Shown here one piece after another: positions 35,001 through 44,817 of a DNA stretch of 64,000 nt. The notes below the pieces were generated by a model. The model was not told where the DNA came from and did no database searches. It worked only from the letters and a program-made list of their open reading frames with translations. Within the stretch, counting starts at the first letter, position 1. The number at the start of each line of letters is the position of its first letter. Origin of the DNA: Mortierella alpina (Eukaryota > Mortierellomycota > Mortierellomycetes > Mortierellales > Mortierellaceae); NCBI GenBank assembly GCA_029449245.1, contig JANATF010000003.1, positions 2,914,001-2,978,000 on the forward strand, written 5' to 3'. Position numbers and translations under genes: made by a program.

Positions 35001-35602
35001 TGTAAACATCCTCCTGGTCCCGTTCCATTTTGCCTTCGATGCCTGAGAACCAGTCAAGGAATTGTTGAGTTGTCTCGATGCACACCAGCTGATCCGGTTC
35101 GCTCTCTTCCAGAACTACGCCATCGGCGTTGGCAACACTACCAAGTCTCGAGCGAGAGCGAGGGGGCGCGTTCTGTTCCTTGATATGGGATCGAGGTGAC
35201 AGGGTTGTTGAGGACTGAGTAGGTGGCGACGCGACCAGATACTGATAGTTTCCAGAAAGTTTGGCGCCTGCGCCTGTAGAGTATCCTTGATCGTTGCTGG
35301 TGCTCGACTTGCTAAACGGTAGAGGCGAACTAAGGTCTGCTGCCAACTATAGCAGGCAGAACGAGGTTGAGAATAAAGGAGAGGGTTCAAACTTTGAGGT
35401 CAGCATGGAAGGTGGCCTGCACCATAAGAACGCGTCTGGCGCGAATGGCGAATCTGTATATGGAACTTGCATTAGAGGGCAGAGGTAACTCGAAGCAAGC
35501 ATCTTTGAGCTCCAGCACGCCCTGGCGCTGAAGCTCCGTCAGTGGCGCGATGGCGTCCCACTCGAGGTTGCGGTGCTGCGCTGGTCGTGCTTGTGTCGCC
35601 AT
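32089..35602 (-). CDS. COG3: Conserved oligomeric Golgi complex subunit 3 (Sec34), apparent frameshift in exon 8
   Basis: Nine exons: 35602-35471, 35346-35000, 34901-34565, 34480-34218, 34132-34009, 33916-33825, 33723-33596, 33505-33346 and 33260-32089; about 917 residues. COG3 is a lobe A subunit of the tether for retrograde Golgi vesicles. Family segments: DAIAPLTELQRQGVLELK near the start, TTQQFLDWFSGIEGKMERD, the Sec34 block YAFVEEKTRALQLACEKLL with KLSYFHQLD and FAPMLSKLDECLDYV, then HRLVYRAQAFIRSEIQ. Two oddities: intron 1 appears to use a GC donor (AAT|GCAAGT), and exon 8 needs a one-base shift at a run of four A (33480-33483) between DENSHLAF and GYLIRNMLQ to join exon 7 (phase 1) to the rest. 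Either a sequencing or assembly slip, or a real mutation. Exon 2's donor (AG|GTGCGC) was chosen for phase. Confidence 0.85.
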
Positions 35603-36841
35603 GAGCCCCGAGGTCGCGTTGATGGCGAGAATAGAATAAAAGTAAAGGGGATGTGCAAACAGGTGTTGAGATGAAGTCAAGAAGCAAGAGCCAATGCACA
35701 AAGGACGACTCAATCAAAGGCGTGTATTTCCTCCTTCACTTGGGACTGGAAATAAGCAAATCAACCGTATCCTGACGCACTGGCATTCCCACAAACAGTT
35801 TGCGCGGCTATTGAGACTGAGTTCCCGCAGGCATGTCTACAGTATATAGATCTCGCGATCGCTCGTATATATCTAGAGGCTACTGGCTATGATAGCATCG
35901 TTGTTGTTATGCTACTTGGACAAACCATCTTTGTATGCGCTACCCTTCCCGTGCCCCTTGTGTCTATTCATGTGTGGAGCTGCCGACTCCCATTTTGCCT
36001 GCTTCCGTCTACTTCTGTCTGCTACAATACAATGCTCATGGGCATCGCTGCCTATTTCCCTGTACACTGTGACATTGTGCAGACGGTTCATTAGCTTGGG
36101 ACCATGCCAGGATGTGAGTAGAGAAAAAATAGTAGACTACGTGTGCAGTTTTCTTTTAGTATAGCAAATTGTTTATGGAGTCCCTACTCACACCTTGGCA
36201 CGTTCCTATGCCTTACACACCTTTAGCGTGTAGGAGTTTACGCGATCCTACCCAACCGTTTTTCTTTGTTCATGCGTCGCACACAGCGTCGGCAGTTGTC
36301 GCCAACCCACGCGTCACACGTTCTCGTACTACAATATTTTTTACTACTGATCTCATCGCAATGCTCAACGCTTTCCATCCTCTCCCCCAATCTGCTTTAA
36401 AGCATCTTATTGTTGCTGGTCCCCCCGGCCCTCGCTAGCCGCTAATAGGCTATCAAATGCGATATACATGATCCAGTCTTGCGCCCTCCGCCCTAGAAGC
36501 CTACAAAAGCAACACTGCATGCAACGATCATTGCACGCATGGCATAACGTCCCGCTCTTGACAGGTTCTTTGCGTGCATTGCCTGAAGCACGTTAGAGAG
36601 GTCGTCGATGCCAGCCTGATGAGGTGTGTCCTGGTTGACTCTGCTCATTGCATGCTTCCGGGTGGTCGGGTCTGAAGCATCGCTGAATCGGGCGCTGTGG
36701 GGTTCAGGGGGTGTGGGGGGAAACAGATTCTTCGCCAACCTTAAATTACCACGGTTGTGTTCGCGTCATATAACTGATCTCACTTCCACACCATCTCAAT
36801 GACACCTTCGGGACTCGAGGACAGGACACGAGATTCAGATC
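35603..36841. other. Intergenic, COG3 promoter and gene-poor spacer
   Basis: About 1.2 kb. The part near 35603 should hold the COG3 promoter. The only frame worth a note is at 36493-36738 on the minus strand, listed separately. Nothing else is recognised; no repeats or transposon ends were seen. Confidence 0.5.
36493..36738 (-). other. Possible small-protein exon with C-terminal hydrophobic end
   Basis: An open frame of about 80 codons with a natural-looking composition: PPTPPEP near its start, a helical middle (DDLSNVLQAMHAKNLSRAG) and a hydrophobic end (RAMIVACSVAFVGF) that could anchor in a membrane. It has no ATG before residue 30 of the frame; a TTAAG just upstream could be a splice acceptor, but no upstream exon was found before the neighbouring pseudogene region. 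It may be an exon, a remnant, or chance. I do not recognise a family. Confidence 0.2.
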
Positions 36842-37965
36842 ATGTCAGAGACCGGAAAGGATAAGGCTCTGCCTTACAAGGGCGACCCTGCCCGTGTAGA
36901 AGAGTTGCGACACCTGCTCCTCAAGTCACTCGCAAGACCACGCCCTGCGCCTGTATCCTCGTTTCGTGAGGCGTCGACGCCTCCATCTTTGCCGTCTACA
37001 ACGCCAATAAAGAAGAAGGCAAGGACGAAAAAATGCCAATGCCTCTTTCAGGAGCCGTCACCGTCCTCTACACGGATCAAGCCACAGACGAGTTCTATGC
37101 GACCCAGATCTCGGCTTGCTTAGGTCTGACGCAAGGACAGCACTGGACTCGGTCCTCAAAAACCTCGAGTTCTATATCTAGATCATCCAGACCTTTGATC
37201 CCATGGAACTCTGCAAAGGAATCATCATTGTCAGGGGTCTGTCCGTCGCCATATCACTGGGTTACAAAACCGTCATGACAGGAGATGGTGCCGATGAGCT
37301 CTTTGCGGGCTATTCGTTCCTGAAACATGTCTGCGGATCGTCTGCCGGCGTATTCCGACAAGCTGACCAAGATCATGCGATTCTCGGGTGTGCAATTGAC
37401 TTGGCACTGGGACTGCAACTCGTGCAGCCTTACCTCGACCCAGAGCTGATTGTTCTCACAGCAGTGCACGCGGGATGAACGATCAATTACTATGACAACC
37501 CTGTTGACCGAGAATGGCAGGACCGACTCTCGGGTCGACAGCTCCATGGCCAGTGTATCCTGCGCAAGGCCTTTGATGACGAAACGTTTTTTGACCAGGA
37601 GAACCTGTCAAAGTGGGAAAGTGGGTTCGGGTACGACTATTCTGCCAAAGATTTTTATAAGAGTCCATGTCGGCCGAGGATCTTAAGGAGCAGGATTTCA
37701 TTTTTGAGCAGGAGGGACTCAAGATTCGAGATGTTGAACTTTTGCAGTACTTTAGGTGTTCAAGAGGGTCTTTGGCGATGATATGAGCACCTACTTGGGG
37801 AAGCTGAGGAAGGACGGCGGAGACCCTTGCCCCGGTTGTGGGTTCAATCTCTCGACGCCGGACCAGACCATTTGTGTCATCTGTGGGCTGTGGCCAGCGC
37901 GTCCTCCCGCTCCCAGAAGTCAAGCGAAAACTCTGAATAAAAACGAAAATGAGTTGCAAATCTGA
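36842..37965 (+). pseudogene. Decayed asparagine-synthetase-like gene (ATP-PPase domain plus zinc ribbon)
   Basis: Pieces of one protein are spread over three frames. The start (MSETGKDK...GDPARVEELRHLLL) is in one frame; a shift near 36930 leads to the PP-loop region, where the expected SGGVD reads Ser, stop (TGA at 36967-36969), Gly-Val-Asp. After LYTDQATDEFYA the frame meets TAG at 37179-37181; MTGDGADELFAGYSFLKH (the asparagine synthetase ATP-binding GDGxDELF motif) lies in another frame from about 37265; INYYDNPVDREWQDRL and DETFFDQENLSKWE follow at 37479-37620; and the end holds a Cys4 zinc-ribbon (CPGCGF and CVICGLW, about 37826-37895). Loss of the PP-loop glycine and several shifts mean no working ATP pyrophosphatase. 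Introns cannot rescue the stops in a way I could find. The family (amide-forming ATP-PPase) is clear; its exact substrate is not. Confidence 0.75.
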
Positions 37966-38010
37966 TATTGAAGAGACGAGAGTGTAGGTCCTAATTCATA
38001 CTATTTACAA

Positions 38011-41000
38011 CTACGGTTCTCCCAGAGATATCTGTTTGCTGGCAGCGCCGCGTTGTTCCAAGAGTTTCCTATTTGTACTACTCAAACCCTGCGTGTTCAA
38101 GATGTTGGTACCTGATACAACAAGCTGGTCATGCCAAGAGCTCCAGACTAGGTGCACAGACACGGGATGGCAGGTTCCTTTGACCTCCCACATACGAACG
38201 GATTTATCGCCGCAGCCAGTTGATATGTAACTGCCGTGTGCACTTGCGTTCCATGCGATTGACAAGATCACACCATGAAAGTCCTTTACTGTCTCCAAAC
38301 AAAGACCTGATTTCACATCCCAGAGCCGCACCGTGTTGTCGTCACTGCCCGAGGCAATCTGCTGGCCGCTTGGCGAAAACACCACGCTGGTGTGGCCGCT
38401 TAGTATGGCACCAGGTGCACCGGTTTGTGCGTCCCAGAGCCGCACCGTGTTGTCGTCACTGCCCGAGGCAATCTGCTGGCCGCTTGGCGAAAACACCACG
38501 CTTCTAACCCAGTCGGTGTGGCCGCTTAGGATGGCACCAGGTGCACCGGTTTGTGCGTCCCAGAGCCGCACCGTGTTGTCGTCACTGCCCGAGGCAATCT
38601 GCTGGCCGCTTGGCGAAAACACCACGCTGTAAACGGAGCCAGTGTAGCCGCTTAGGATGGCACCAGGTGCACCGGTTTGTGCGTCCCAGAGCCGCACCGT
38701 CTTGTCGGAACTGCCCGAGGCAATCTGCTGGCCGCTTGGCGAAAACACCACGCTGTAAATGGAGCCAGTGTGGCCGCTTAGGATGGCACCAGGTGCACCG
38801 GTTTGTGCATCCCAGAGCCGCACCGTCTTGTCGTCACTGCCCGAGGCAATCTGCTGGCCGCTTGGCGAAAACACCACGCTGAAAACGGAGCCAATGTGGC
38901 CGCTTAGGATGGCACCAGGTGTACCGGTTTGTGCATCCCAGAGTCGCACCGTATTGTCTCTACTGCCCGAGGCAATCTGCTGGCCGCTTGGCGAAAACAC
39001 CACGCTGTAAACCCAGCCAGTGTGGCCGCTTAGGATGGCACCAGGTGTACCGGTTTGTGCATCCCAGAGTCGCACCGTGTTGTCTTCACTGCCCGAGGCA
39101 ATCTGCTGGCCGCTTGGCGAAAACGCCACGCTTCTAACCCAGTCGGTGTGGCCGCTTAGGATGGCACCAGGTGCACCGGTTTGTGCGTCCCAGAGCCGCA
39201 CCGTCTTGTCGGAACTGCCCGAGGCAATCTGCTGGCCGCTTGGCGAAAACACCACGCTTCTAACCCAGTCGGTGTGGCCGCTTAGGATGGCACCAGGTGC
39301 ACCGGTTTGTGCGTCCCAGAGCCGCACCGTCTTGTCGGAATTGCCCGAGGCAATCTGCTGGCCGCTTGGCGAAAACACCACGCTTCTAACGCAGTCGGTG
39401 TGGCCGCCTAACTTACGCGTCGTCTCCCAAGTTGCTGTGTCGTAGAAGCTAATTATGCCACTGCCGAGACCCACAGCAAGTGTCGTCCCGTCCGGAGAGT
39501 AGGCGCACGATAACACCAGGCTTTCTTCCGCAAGATACGGATATTCGCCAAATCGGACGTCCTCCATCTGCGCGTTGCTCAAATCTGCCTGACGCAACCA
39601 GATATTGCGTAGCTTGGTGCCTCTCAAATCTGCTCCTTGTAGTTGAGCTGAATCAAACTGTCCACCAGCCAGGTCCGCGCCAGGAATTCTAATAGCTGCC
39701 AGATTGGCCCCATTGAATAACATACCGGCCCGAACCAAGATAGTGATGGCATTGGCTGCTGCTTGACTAGCCGAAACGTCTGTTTTCGATTGCTCGACAA
39801 ACTGATGAAGGCGTTGTCGGAACCCAGAATCGTCTTGGGCGTGCTCGGCTAGGAATTGGACAATCGACGGCTCCTTGACAAGCGTCCTTTGGCTTAGAGG
39901 GTGTTCGGCCAGATCTCGAGAAATATCAGACAGTGCATCTGGGTCACTGGTCTCCAGTATGTGTCGAGAGTAAAAGTACTCTAACAACGAGCGATGGAGG
40001 AACCGGTTCTGGACACCTGAACGCGACAGTGGACTGCACTCTCTCAATAGCGTGGCGAGGGGCTGCGATCCAAAGAACTGTACCTTCCACGTCCCGTTGT
40101 CACTCAGCGGCATGTACTGGACTACTGGATTTCCGTCCTGTTCTTTGAACACAGCGGCAGCAAGGTTTTTCAAAAAGGTAATGGCGGTGTCTACAAAGCC
40201 TTCTTCAAGTAGATCTTGCAGTGCCTGCTTCTCATCAGCGGCGAAGTTGATCGTCCTTAGTCGTCGTTCGCTGATGTCCAGCCATTGATCGATAAAAGAA
40301 TTATAGAGAGTCAGACGAGTCACTTTGATCTTGGTGATATCGGTTCCGTCCTTGACCACGCCAGGCAACGCTCTGAGCGATAGAGACAGGAGAAAGGGAT
40401 TCTTGACCAGCTCCATCAAGTTGGAGATCGACCTCAGCTTATCCATATACTTCTCAGTGCTCCAGACGGGTCCATCACCAATCAGCTTGTGTACCTCTGG
40501 ATCTCGCACAAACTGATCAACGTAGTCCCCAATTTGGTCTCTTGAGAAGGGAACAATGGCGGCCTCCGTGTATAGGTTAGCTGCAGAAGTACTGTAGCGA
40601 TCATTGTGTTGAGGACGGAATTGGTCGCGGTAGCCCTGTCCGAGATAGGTGCTCCTGCAGCTGATAATCATTTTTGTGTCTGCTCGGCCCTTTTGATTGA
40701 GCATATTCTGCGAGTGCAAGTTGACCTTGAGTTGGGTTTCGTCGTAACCATCGCAAATCAAGATCATCTCCCGATTCTTCGTCAGCTCTTTGACCTTGTC
40801 CTCCTTGAATCCGTGCATCCGCAATTGTTCTCCAATGATGTCCCGATAGCTTTCGGCCACAGCAGGTAGGTTGATGAAAAGCGGTATGTGGCCACCTGGC
40901 TTGTAGTCGTTCCAAAGCTCGTGCTCAAGGTGTCTGTTGAAAGTTGATTTTCCTGCTCCTGAATCACCTAGTATCAAGAACACCTGTCCATCGCTCTCCA

Positions 41001-42957
41001 GGAACTCTTTGATCGTCTTCATGAGCGGTAGAGCATCCTTGTCAGCAGCCTGAAGGTTGGCCTTGGCCTGAGGAGGGATGTACACGGTCTGACTGTACTC
41101 TTGGAGTCGTCTGAGCCGGAGGTCGTTGAGATCGTACTCAAGGTAAGGAGTCTCGTGAACGAGGGCCAGAAGTGGCGACTTCATTGGGATAGGGAGATGA
41201 GACCTCAAAGGGTAGGGATGCGTAACGCTGATAGAGCCTTTTTTCATTGGAACCTGCAGAAAAGGAAGAACCACGTCTCTGCCCTCATGATCAAGCGCCT
41301 CTGAGATGTTGCCGAGAATGATCTGCATCCAGGACCTGACGCTATCGTCCTGAGCCCAATCGGCGTCATTCAAGTACAGATCTCCTAGAAAACTGGCAGC
41401 CTGCTCACGGATGCAGGACTCCCATTCATCATCAATCGCAATCTCGCCCAGGAGCTGGCTTACACCCCATTGGAATCGAGGATCACGACGGCAAGGAGCC
41501 TCTCGAACCAGCTTGCTGAAATTGACCAATTGGCCTGCCCGGCAGAGAGCTGTAGCGGTAAGCACAGCAGGGTACCACGGATGCTTGTGGCCAGAGACAA
41601 GACCCGCTCTGAGACTATCGAACAGTCCACGCCCACTGTCAATCAATGAGCTGATGCCTTCATAGCTGGACTTGGCAATCCCATAAGTTTCCTCGACAGT
41701 CTTTTGCATCTGCTTGAGGCCTTCGAGTAGGCCGTCAAAGTTCAACTGAATGACTCCCGACACCTTGATAAGGCTCTCTGCAGCCCCTAGGGAGTATCGC
41801 ATGATGGCTTGAAGAGCTGATTCATTGTCAGGAACATACTGCAAGGCCTGATAAGCGTACAGCGCTTGATACATCAGATATGGGTCCGAGCTGGATTGCA
41901 ATCCTGAAAGAACTGAGGCCAGAGGCTCCCTTTCTTCGACACGAGGTAGATCTTTGACTTTGTGCTCTGGCGCGGCCATGACATCAAGGAGGCGCGAGAC
42001 AGCCAAGGTTAAATGGTACTGATGCCCCGACGACTGATGATGGGTGTCTCCAAGGCGTTTTCTCAGAATACTCAAGATCTTGACAAGATCATCGGCGTCA
42101 AGACACGCCGGCGCAGCACACTGGACCAGCTGGACGAGACCTTGGAGCAGATCAACATCCAGAAGAGCAGACTCTTGGAGCTGCGCAATGAAGCAATTGA
42201 GCAACTTGCGGTAGTGTGCCTCATCAAGGACAGAGCCAAGGAGAACAACTTCTGACACAGCGACCGGATCCTTGACTGCATGCTTGATAAACTCCTCAAC
42301 GATGCGTGACCCCAACCAGCGAAGGTGCTCTTGCTTGATCGGGTTCTGCTCAATGGCTTTGATCCATTCCTGCTGTGTATCATCGGACGGCGTGGTCCAC
42401 GACGTTTTGTTTGTGGGATCTGAGGCACTTTCGAGACCTTCGCGCTGCAAGGACGAAGCCATGTTTCTTGGGAGAAGGCTGATGCACAAGGCGAGCTGGG
42501 ATGTGCTGTCAATGCGCGCGTCAAGTTTCGGCAATTTGATTCCGTTGGTTGCTTTGGTCACGTTCTCTGAGAAGACATTCAAACGATCCTCGGTCTTGTC
42601 GATCTTGGACTGTGACTCAGCTCCAGGGCTGCTGACCTCGAGGCTGTAGACTGCAGAGGTGATGTCGGTGCTAGCAGCTCGAGCGTGGCGGATCTTTGTC
42701 TTAGAAGGACCATCTTGAATCGTGACCTTATCCTCATGTTTGGTTGACCGAAAGAAGTTTCGAATTTTGTCCCGCGTTCTGGTTTTCTGGGATGAGACGG
42801 AGTTGTCGTCGCCACCGGAACTCAAGCTGGCTTGCTGAGACGATACCGTTGCTGCATCATGACTAAGAGATCGACCATGGGCGTTCAACGATGGAGTCAA
42901 TGAGTTGTGGGCAGATCTCCCAATGTCGAGTGGTGAAGTGTTGGGTGGATTGCTCAT
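38011..42957 (-). CDS. NLR-like ARM-NACHT-pentapeptide-WD40 protein
   Basis: One uninterrupted exon of 1648 residues. Order: Ser-rich basic N-terminus with RTRDKIRNFF (about 60-70); an all-helical ARM/HEAT-like region (about 190-600); a NACHT NTPase with Walker A GDSGAGKST (about 662-670) and Walker B MILICDGYDE (about 730-740); a winged-helix/helical part; pentapeptide-like repeats (ANLAAIRIPGADLAGG, LQGADLRGTKLRN, about 1080-1130); and a WD40 propeller from about 1145 to 1610. Nine WD units (about 1183-1545) are nearly identical. This is the architecture of fungal NWD-type signal-transducing ATPases, known in Podospora as incompatibility receptors (HET-D/HET-E) and greatly expanded in Mortierella. 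A non-self or damage sensor role is inference. A leader intron is likely at 43062-42974. The ATG at 42957 opens the frame and no in-frame upstream ATG was seen. Confidence 0.92.
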   Translation of the reverse strand: MSNPPNTSPLDIGRSAHNSLTPSLNAHGRSLSHDAATVSSQQASLSSGGDDNSVSSQKTRTRDKIRNFFRSTKHEDKVTIQDGPSKTKIRHARAASTDITSAVYSLEVSSPGAESQSKIDKTEDRLNVFSENVTKATNGIKLPKLDARIDSTSQLALCISLLPRNMASSLQREGLESASDPTNKTSWTTPSDDTQQEWIKAIEQNPIKQEHLRWLGSRIVEEFIKHAVKDPVAVSEVVLLGSVLDEAHYRKLLNCFIAQLQESALLDVDLLQGLVQLVQCAAPACLDADDLVKILSILRKRLGDTHHQSSGHQYHLTLAVSRLLDVMAAPEHKVKDLPRVEEREPLASVLSGLQSSSDPYLMYQALYAYQALQYVPDNESALQAIMRYSLGAAESLIKVSGVIQLNFDGLLEGLKQMQKTVEETYGIAKSSYEGISSLIDSGRGLFDSLRAGLVSGHKHPWYPAVLTATALCRAGQLVNFSKLVREAPCRRDPRFQWGVSQLLGEIAIDDEWESCIREQAASFLGDLYLNDADWAQDDSVRSWMQIILGNISEALDHEGRDVVLPFLQVPMKKGSISVTHPYPLRSHLPIPMKSPLLALVHETPYLEYDLNDLRLRRLQEYSQTVYIPPQAKANLQAADKDALPLMKTIKEFLESDGQVFLILGDSGAGKSTFNRHLEHELWNDYKPGGHIPLFINLPAVAESYRDIIGEQLRMHGFKEDKVKELTKNREMILICDGYDETQLKVNLHSQNMLNQKGRADTKMIISCRSTYLGQGYRDQFRPQHNDRYSTSAANLYTEAAIVPFSRDQIGDYVDQFVRDPEVHKLIGDGPVWSTEKYMDKLRSISNLMELVKNPFLLSLSLRALPGVVKDGTDITKIKVTRLTLYNSFIDQWLDISERRLRTINFAADEKQALQDLLEEGFVDTAITFLKNLAAAVFKEQDGNPVVQYMPLSDNGTWKVQFFGSQPLATLLRECSPLSRSGVQNRFLHRSLLEYFYSRHILETSDPDALSDISRDLAEHPLSQRTLVKEPSIVQFLAEHAQDDSGFRQRLHQFVEQSKTDVSASQAAANAITILVRAGMLFNGANLAAIRIPGADLAGGQFDSAQLQGADLRGTKLRNIWLRQADLSNAQMEDVRFGEYPYLAEESLVLSCAYSPDGTTLAVGLGSGIISFYDTATWETTRKLGGHTDCVRSVVFSPSGQQIASGNSDKTVRLWDAQTGAPGAILSGHTDWVRSVVFSPSGQQIASGSSDKTVRLWDAQTGAPGAILSGHTDWVRSVAFSPSGQQIASGSEDNTVRLWDAQTGTPGAILSGHTGWVYSVVFSPSGQQIASGSRDNTVRLWDAQTGTPGAILSGHIGSVFSVVFSPSGQQIASGSDDKTVRLWDAQTGAPGAILSGHTGSIYSVVFSPSGQQIASGSSDKTVRLWDAQTGAPGAILSGYTGSVYSVVFSPSGQQIASGSDDNTVRLWDAQTGAPGAILSGHTDWVRSVVFSPSGQQIASGSDDNTVRLWDAQTGAPGAILSGHTSVVFSPSGQQIASGSDDNTVRLWDVKSGLCLETVKDFHGVILSIAWNASAHGSYISTGCGDKSVRMWEVKGTCHPVSVHLVWSSWHDQLVVSGTNILNTQGLSSTNRKLLEQRGAASKQISLGEP
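38313..39412 (-). repeat. 126-bp tandem repeat array coding nearly identical WD40 units
   Basis: The same 126-bp unit (42 codons) recurs about nine times inside the NLR-like gene; the landmark GCCGCTTGGCGAAAAC recurs at a constant 126-base spacing from about 38478 to 39360. The unit nearest the 3' end of the gene is 12 bases shorter, dropping four residues between GHT and SVVFS. Differences between units cluster at a few codons (after GH, and between ASG and TVRLWD) while the rest is kept, which points to recent copying with selection on those codons. Confidence 0.93.
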
Positions 42958-42973
42958 GGCAGTTGTCTTGCTG

Positions 42974-43062
42974 CTGCATCCGTTGCAATAGAAACAATAC
43001 GGTTAGCGCTTGCTACGAGCGAATGAAGATGGGCGTTAAGAAAAGCTATGGGCTGCTCTTAC
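42974..43062 (-). other. Probable 5' leader intron of the NLR-like gene
   Basis: Minus-strand sequence AAAAG|GTAAGAG at 43063/43062 and GATGCAG at about 42974, with GCTAAC in between as branch point, about 17 bases before the ATG. Size (about 89 nt) matches other introns here. No transcript evidence. Confidence 0.45.
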
Positions 43063-44073
43063 CTTTTGTAAAGTCAAAGCTATCACACTGACGATAAAGA
43101 AGAGAACAACACGAAATTCAAAATGCCACAATGAGGTTCAGTGACTGTAGCACTAAGGTATGCATCAAGTAAACACAATAGATCTTGTTAGCGACCATAC
43201 AAGTATCCATGGCTAACTCAATTGCGTATGTTCATGGGTCTTGCAATACCTGGAGAGAGACACGAGGGAGCGTTCTCCAAGAGCGACAGCAGGATCTGTC
43301 GGTCTGAGGTGGCTCAGGAACAATGTCTTTGTACGCGAGAGTTCGATTCCCTGGTGGTCAAAGGCGGTCAAGTCACGGCAAGATATCAAAGGTCACCATA
43401 TGTGGATTAGCATGAAGTTTTCAGTGTAGGTGCAACCCATTATCACTAGACCCGACTTCATCCTCAAGCGAAATCTCACACTTACAGGTTCTTGATTGCA
43501 ATTTTGGCGCTCTTTGGAAAATGGGCCGGTGAAGAGAGAGAAACGGACTGGTGAGAAGGGAAAGAACAAGGTGCGAAAATATTTAAGAGCGTGGGAGTGG
43601 TACTCCATCTTAATCTTCGCCCTCGATCCATCTTGTGTACCTCGGGCATTGTGTTCAAATGGTTATTGTGAGCATGAATATGCAGGGGCATCTTGTACAG
43701 TATCAGCCACATACCGTTTGCTCGCTCTTGTCTTCAAATCGCGCCGGCTACGCTCCAGATCTTGATCGACGGCGCGCTGAGTGCTAGTCCGAATTTCTAG
43801 TAGTTGTGCTCATTCATACAGCTCCACATCCCTGTCCTACTGTCCGATTTGGCAATCCTGTGGGATCGGCACGCGATCTGAAACTGTCGCGACCTGAAGC
43901 CGTTGTTAAGCCGCGGTTCGTAGTGAGACACACACGGCGCTCGCGCCAAAGCATTATCTCTTATGATTTAGGAAAGTGATCTCATTGAGCGGCGATCCCT
44001 TTGATACTGATACGCGTGCCGTGGCATATAGCAATGTTGACACTGCATTTATTGTGGCAATCCGACGGTGAGA

Positions 44074-44817
44074 TTACAGAGAAGAGAAAAGAGAATAAAT
44101 GTCGAATGACTGGAAGGAGGCCATGCAGATATTGGCAACGAGATACGCAAACAAGAGAACGAAGAAAAAGAAAGTAGTAGCACCCAAACAGGTTGAATGC
44201 GTGGTGTTCTGAGACGCTTGTTGGCCCCTACGAAGCTGCCGCAACGTCCTTTCTAGACTTCGCTGCTCCTCCACCTCCTTCAGCACCACCTTCTCTTTCT
44301 CCCCCTGAGCTCGGCCATAAATCTCCTGAATTCTCCCTGAGGCCATCGCGTCTGGCTGAGTCAGCTGCTGCCTCAGCGTCAAGGATTCAAAGTTAAGACA
44401 TCCCATGGCACTGCTCAATCCAAGTCCTGACGAGAACCACTATCCAGGAGGCGAGGTCTGGGAGGAAGATATGGCCTGCAAGGGCTGTGTTCCAGATCCA
44501 GGCCACCGCTGACGCTTTTAAGAGCAGAAGTGATCATGCGCATCTCTCCTCCAGTTTCCCGCACTTAACCCTGAACACCTCCAGTTCTGCCACATCAAAA
44601 GAGCTCATCACGGGCAAAGCGGGGCTGTCTGCTCCATCACTATAAGTGTCCCCATAGGGCTTGTTAAACCCTTTATCAGGACTCTTGATGCAGATGCATT
44701 GGCCAATGTGGACGCGAGTGTTGACAGCAACTGGGCTGAAGAAGGTGTCAAAGCGAGCACAGTTGTCCGTGCTGGTGTGGGTGCCGGTTGCTCACCTTTG
44801 TAAACGTAAATTCGCAA
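44074..44817 (-). other. Possible remnant or partial gene with TLDc-like fragment
   Basis: On the minus strand, after a possible acceptor (TAG near 44829) a frame reads SLRIYVYKG; a second frame downstream reads GFNKPYGDTYSDG, then FDVAELEVFRV (about 44560-44680), which recalls the end of TLDc domains, where a TFNNPPLS-type stretch precedes DFEVxELEVW. Farther on, a third frame at 44418-44074 codes a helical Gln/Arg/Glu-rich stretch (RIQEIYGRAQGEKEKVV) and a hydrophobic segment near its end. No start codon or consistent splice path joins these pieces, so this may be a decayed gene or chance. Confidence 0.22.

Noticed and set aside
38333-39445. Long open frames on the plus strand over the WD40 array (repeating SLPEAICWPLGENTTL)
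   Set aside because: They are the reverse reading of the 126-bp repeat; stop codons are absent only because the unit is repeated. The minus-strand frame has recognised domains.
43330-43365. GTTCGATTCC resembling a tRNA T-loop
   Set aside because: The flanking bases do not pair into a T-stem, and no acceptor stem, D-arm or anticodon arm could be found around it.
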